Shown in pieces: positions 60,601 to 64,000 of a DNA stretch of 64,000 bases. This DNA is from Acephala macrosclerotiorum (Eukaryota > Ascomycota > Leotiomycetes > Helotiales > Mollisiaceae), in assembly GCA_014904845.1 (NCBI GenBank), contig MU119203.1, positions 124,001-188,000 of the forward strand, written 5' to 3'. The notes under the pieces are model-generated. The model was not told the origin of the DNA. It worked only from the letters and a program-made list of their open reading frames with translations, and ran no database searches. The translations under genes were made by a program, and so were the position numbers. Every line of letters starts with the position of its first letter. The first letter of the stretch is position 1.

Positions 60601-62856
60601 GACTTCTTCCTGGAGTGGCGTTTAGCGATACCTTTGCCTTTGCTGTTCTTTCTGGTGGGCCCAGCAGCTGCTTGGGTCTCTACAGGCAGTGCAGCCTCTC
60701 TCTGCAAGTCGAAGTCATGAAGCCAGGCATAGCCTGCCACACTAAGCTTTCGGAATCTCATCACATTGTCTGTCAAGGTTCCAGTCTTGTCAGAAAATAT
60801 GTAGTCAACTTGGCCAAGGTTTTCCAAGATTGTCGTGGTCTGCCAGATAGATCAGCATGAATGTCTGTTATGGGCTAGAGATATTTTCCTATAGAAAGGC
60901 GAAAAAGGTGGATATAAAATTACTAACATTGCAAGTCATAGGAGTATCCGAAACAGGATCGTACATATCCACGTCAGCCATAAGGACTAGCTGGCCAACC
61001 TTGATGATTTCAAGACTGACATATAGCGAAAGTGGGATCAACGTGTTGTAAAGGATGATGAACCCAATGATGATCTGGGTGAAGTTGACGTGCGCTCCTT
61101 TGAGGTAAAATGCCTTGCTCTCAGTCTGTCTGCTCCAGATTTGATATGCAATCGTGCAAAAGAGTGCCAAGAGAACGACGAATATGACCAGCATCACCAC
61201 AATCTTATTCGTGATGAACTGAATAGCAGGAGCTTTTATTCGAGGATTCTTGTTCGCATTCATACGGATCTTGCACTCTTCTCCAGTGTTAATGATCATG
61301 CCCACGACTGTCGAGGTGTTCCTTAGTGTAGAACCTCGAAATATGATCTCGTTCGTTGTTAGAGGAAGCGTCTCCTCTCCAACGGTGACACGCCCGTCGA
61401 AGTTGTATAGATCTATGTTCGGATCTTCGACAACAATTTTGGCTCGACATGAAGCAATCTCCTCGACAGAGCGACAACGCTTGGCCAGATTGGGTGGTGC
61501 CTGTTTGCTTTTCAGGTTCGTTTCGCCGTCAAGAGCCATAGTCTCGATATAAGCTGTTCCATTGGGACCATCCGAGTGGAGGATCACCATGTCTGCTGGG
61601 ACCGGATCGTCTCTGTTGAGCTTGATGATGTCCCCGACTTTCACATCTCTCCACTTCAATGAAGCCCAATGCCTCGGTCCATCGATAGGTAATACCAGTC
61701 CGCTATCTTCGGTTGATTTGCTAGAAAGAAGGATACTTCTTAGACTTCTGGATTTGGGGGCCCCTGGGATTTCACCCGCAGGACGGTAAGCATGGAGAAC
61801 GAGGGTCATCCTGTTGTTTTCCACTTGATCAAGCTTATACCTTCTAACATCGTCATAGCCCTCCTTTCCCATACTTATAGCCACAAAGACAAGCAATGGA
61901 GCAATAGTGGTGTAACTTCCAGTAGTACTGAGGCCAGGAATCATCTGAAGAATAGAGACCAGCAGGAAGTACGCATTTGCAAGCTTGGAGAACTGGAAGA
62001 AAAGCTGCCGAGGCACAAAATTCAAAAGCGTATATCTCGAGGACCGAATCGTATTGCCCACATATGGATATCCGGTCCTCTCGTCAATGAGATCTTGCTT
62101 CCGTGAAGCATCCAGGTTGATATGGCGTCCATCCTTAGAAGGGGGAATCTGCGTCTGCCAGAGTAATATCTCCGTGATCTTTTTCTTCCAGTCCTTCGCT
62201 TTCTGCACCAAAAAGTTTGTCTTGCTCGTTTGTCTGGCCCAAACATCGTAATTCGGCAGGCTGTAGTTCAAGGGTCCCAATGTCTTCTTATCCTTGCCTC
62301 TCAAAATAGACGGATCCGGAAAACGCTCATTCGAGTCGGATTGGGAAATTCCCGGATCGTTTTCGAGAACAGGAGATATACTGATGCTTGAAAGCCTCTG
62401 CTTTGCCTTTCCATCTTCCTGTCTGGAAGCAGCGGCTCCTTGTGGTTCAGACGGTCCTGCCTCGACAAGCTCGATTGGACTATTTTCGGATTGGCTCGTT
62501 ATGCCTCTATTGAATATCGCCCTTCTCAATGAATACCCTCTGTCTCGTGTCCGTGGAGAAGTCGGCGACACCGGATTCGACGCTTTCCTCGAGAGAATCC
62601 TCGCCGCAGGTTTAGGCGCTTCACTCGACCTCTTCGGGCCCGCTCCAGTATCGATTGAAAGTTCTGGAGTCCCAGGTCTTTGCGTGGCAGAAACAGCAGC
62701 CGTAGCCCTGTCAAGATCCTGCGAGAACCGTACTCTCGGCGCCTCTCTCTCTTGCGAATTTCGCTCGTCCATTGCGTTGGAACGCTGCGGTGGATCGGTG
62801 GTAGCTCTTCTGATGCCCGAAGATGAGCTTGAACTCCTTCCTATACTGTCCGCCAT
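57679..62856 (-). CDS. P4-ATPase phospholipid flippase, Dnf3 type
   Basis: Exons 62856-60928, 60839-58441 and 58387-57679 give about 1678 residues, with introns of 88 and 53 nt in frame. A disordered N-terminus (about 1-215) precedes the P4-ATPase core. Key motifs in order are the actuator-domain DGETNLK, the phosphorylated Asp in DKTGTLT (D660), and GDGANDIAMIQ (about 1250), followed by membrane helices and a polar C-tail (GKEHAKTSIDDDDAQ ...). The sequence after the P-loop (TDNVMRFRKLSVAGYAWLHDFD) resembles Dnf3 rather than Drs2 or Neo1, an identification made from memory. Long Ser/Arg-rich inserts (about 680-740 and 890-1000) are also Dnf3-like. The enzyme would flip aminophospholipids from the outer to the cytosolic leaflet of trans-Golgi or plasma membranes. 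It normally needs a Cdc50-family partner, not present here. Confidence 0.9.
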
Positions 62857-64000
62857 GGCGACGTTGTCGTGGTTGCCTTCATTCGAAATATCGTGGCTGA
62901 GGTCGAAGTCTGGTCGTTAGGCTTAGACATGCCGCGGTGCGCCAATAAAAGGTCTCTGAGTTGTCACCAGCTCATACGAGCTTACTGAATATCAACGAGC
63001 GTGTTGCCTCTCAATAGATGGCGTTTTGAGAGTATAGCTGGAGGTTATTCCACCTCATCGCAAAGTTAGTTCAAGGTTTAGAGGCTCCTCACGTTGCTCA
63101 CTCATATTGGTTTGGTCTTATTCGTCGATCATTTCGTCAATGGAGGGGCTGGGCGCATCTAGTGCATTTTTATCGACTTTTTCTAATTATTGATAAGGCA
63201 CATCAACGTTAACTTCTCATTACTCGTAGTCCTGAGGTTTCATTTCTGATTGCCGTAACATACTGTAAGACCGATCAAAATATATACTTCTGTAATCAAT
63301 CCTTTTTCATTAACGGACTTAGAAAAACGACTAAGTTCGTGAGCTAATACCCTTACAAATTGGTTGTGAACTTGCGTATCTCTAGATGCTTTGCCCTTCG
63401 GAATGTCAACCAGTAGAAGAAACACTGTGAAGAGCGCATTGCACTGAATAGTTACCAGAAACACGTTTAGCATCTTGAGCAGTAATGATGGTTAGCAGGA
63501 TCGCACCGATCGAACTGTTCCCAAATTCACGTCTGAGGTATCACTCTATTCTGTTCAAAGATAGGATATCTTTATAATGAAGTTCCATTATTAGGCCCGC
63601 CATGCTCGCACAATCTCAGCAAAACCAAGCAAGCCCTTTCCTCCAGTTTTACTACATCCCCTATTCCATATTTATTTCTCCCCTCTCCTCTGGAGATACA
63701 AAAACAACATGAAGAGTGTCCTTATTTGGGATAGATGAACTCAGAAATCGCGCCTAACAGAATTGCCCAAACAAAAACGATCTCTGTGCCAGCCATGATC
63801 GATCAAAATCGTCAAGTTCGTGGCGTATGACAAAAAGAAAAAAAGGAGAGGCAAATAGCAATTTTTCGTGTGTAGATACACGAGAAATCAAGGCGACCAA
63901 AGTTAAGACAAGAATCGAAGAGCAAATATTCCACACTGGCCGTCATGTATTTACGCTCTTCCCTTTGAAAATCCACCCACAAAACGCCTCCCATGTCTCG
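62857..64000. other. intergenic region to window end
   Basis: About 1.1 kb upstream of the P4-ATPase. Its promoter should lie in the first few hundred bases. Short minus-strand frames at 63240-63473 and 63754-63994 show no domain. Nothing else was recognised. Confidence 0.45.

Noticed and set aside
62294..62920. 208-codon plus-strand frame
   Set aside because: Antisense of the disordered N-terminus of the P4-ATPase.

Overview
This window is nuclear DNA of a filamentous ascomycete (Pezizomycotina). The gene set points towards Leotiomycetes, but that class-level call is a guess. The evidence is many small spliceosomal introns (about 46-94 nt, usually GTAAGT/GTGAGT-like donors and CTAAC-like branch sites), AT-richer intergenic DNA, and a typical fungal gene set: Ste50, Tea4/Bud14, an external alternative NADH dehydrogenase, PalH, Cdc48, Phs1 and a P4-ATPase of Dnf3 type. 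No bacterial-style operons, rRNA, tRNA or CRISPR arrays were seen. Exon joins were worked out by hand from reading frame and splice signals, not from transcripts.

Layout. 1-118: first exon of a GNAT acetyltransferase, running off the left edge. 2.0-6.1 kb: a single-pass membrane protein and a conserved coiled-coil protein, both plus strand. 6.8-8.0 kb: a broken short-chain dehydrogenase. 9.1-14.6 kb: Ste50 and Tea4/Bud14, both minus strand. 14.6-18.7 kb: gene-poor DNA with a broken UstYa-like (DUF3328) gene and a C-rich minisatellite. 18.7-20.6 kb: external NADH dehydrogenase. 21.8-24.1 kb: PalH pH sensor. 25.3-26.6 kb: zinc-independent quinone oxidoreductase. 26.7-30.0 kb: an unrecognised spliced gene and a broken 2EXR-type gene. 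30.0-33.7 kb: Cdc48 facing a small conserved protein. 33.7-36.8 kb: poor DNA with a 49-base T run, then a GPI-anchor-like wall protein. 37.4-47.1 kb: a putative surface-polysaccharide locus. 47.6-57 kb: a small gene, a tandem-repeat block, a Myb-like protein, Phs1 and two small genes. 57.7-62.9 kb: the P4-ATPase. 62.9-64 kb: nothing recognised.

The most interesting unit is 37.4-47.1 kb. A processive family-2 glycosyltransferase is divergently paired, across a 1.1-kb shared promoter region, with a large protein that appears to join a secreted GH16-like (concanavalin-A-fold) domain to a membrane acyltransferase-3 domain. A second, separate membrane acyltransferase lies downstream of the glycosyltransferase. 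Together they look like a unit that makes, binds and acylates an extracellular polysaccharide. The GH16-like domain seems to lack the family's acidic catalytic motif. Three broken genes (SDR, UstYa-like, 2EXR) sit in the gene-poor intervals, so these look like the decaying, accessory parts of an otherwise conserved housekeeping region.
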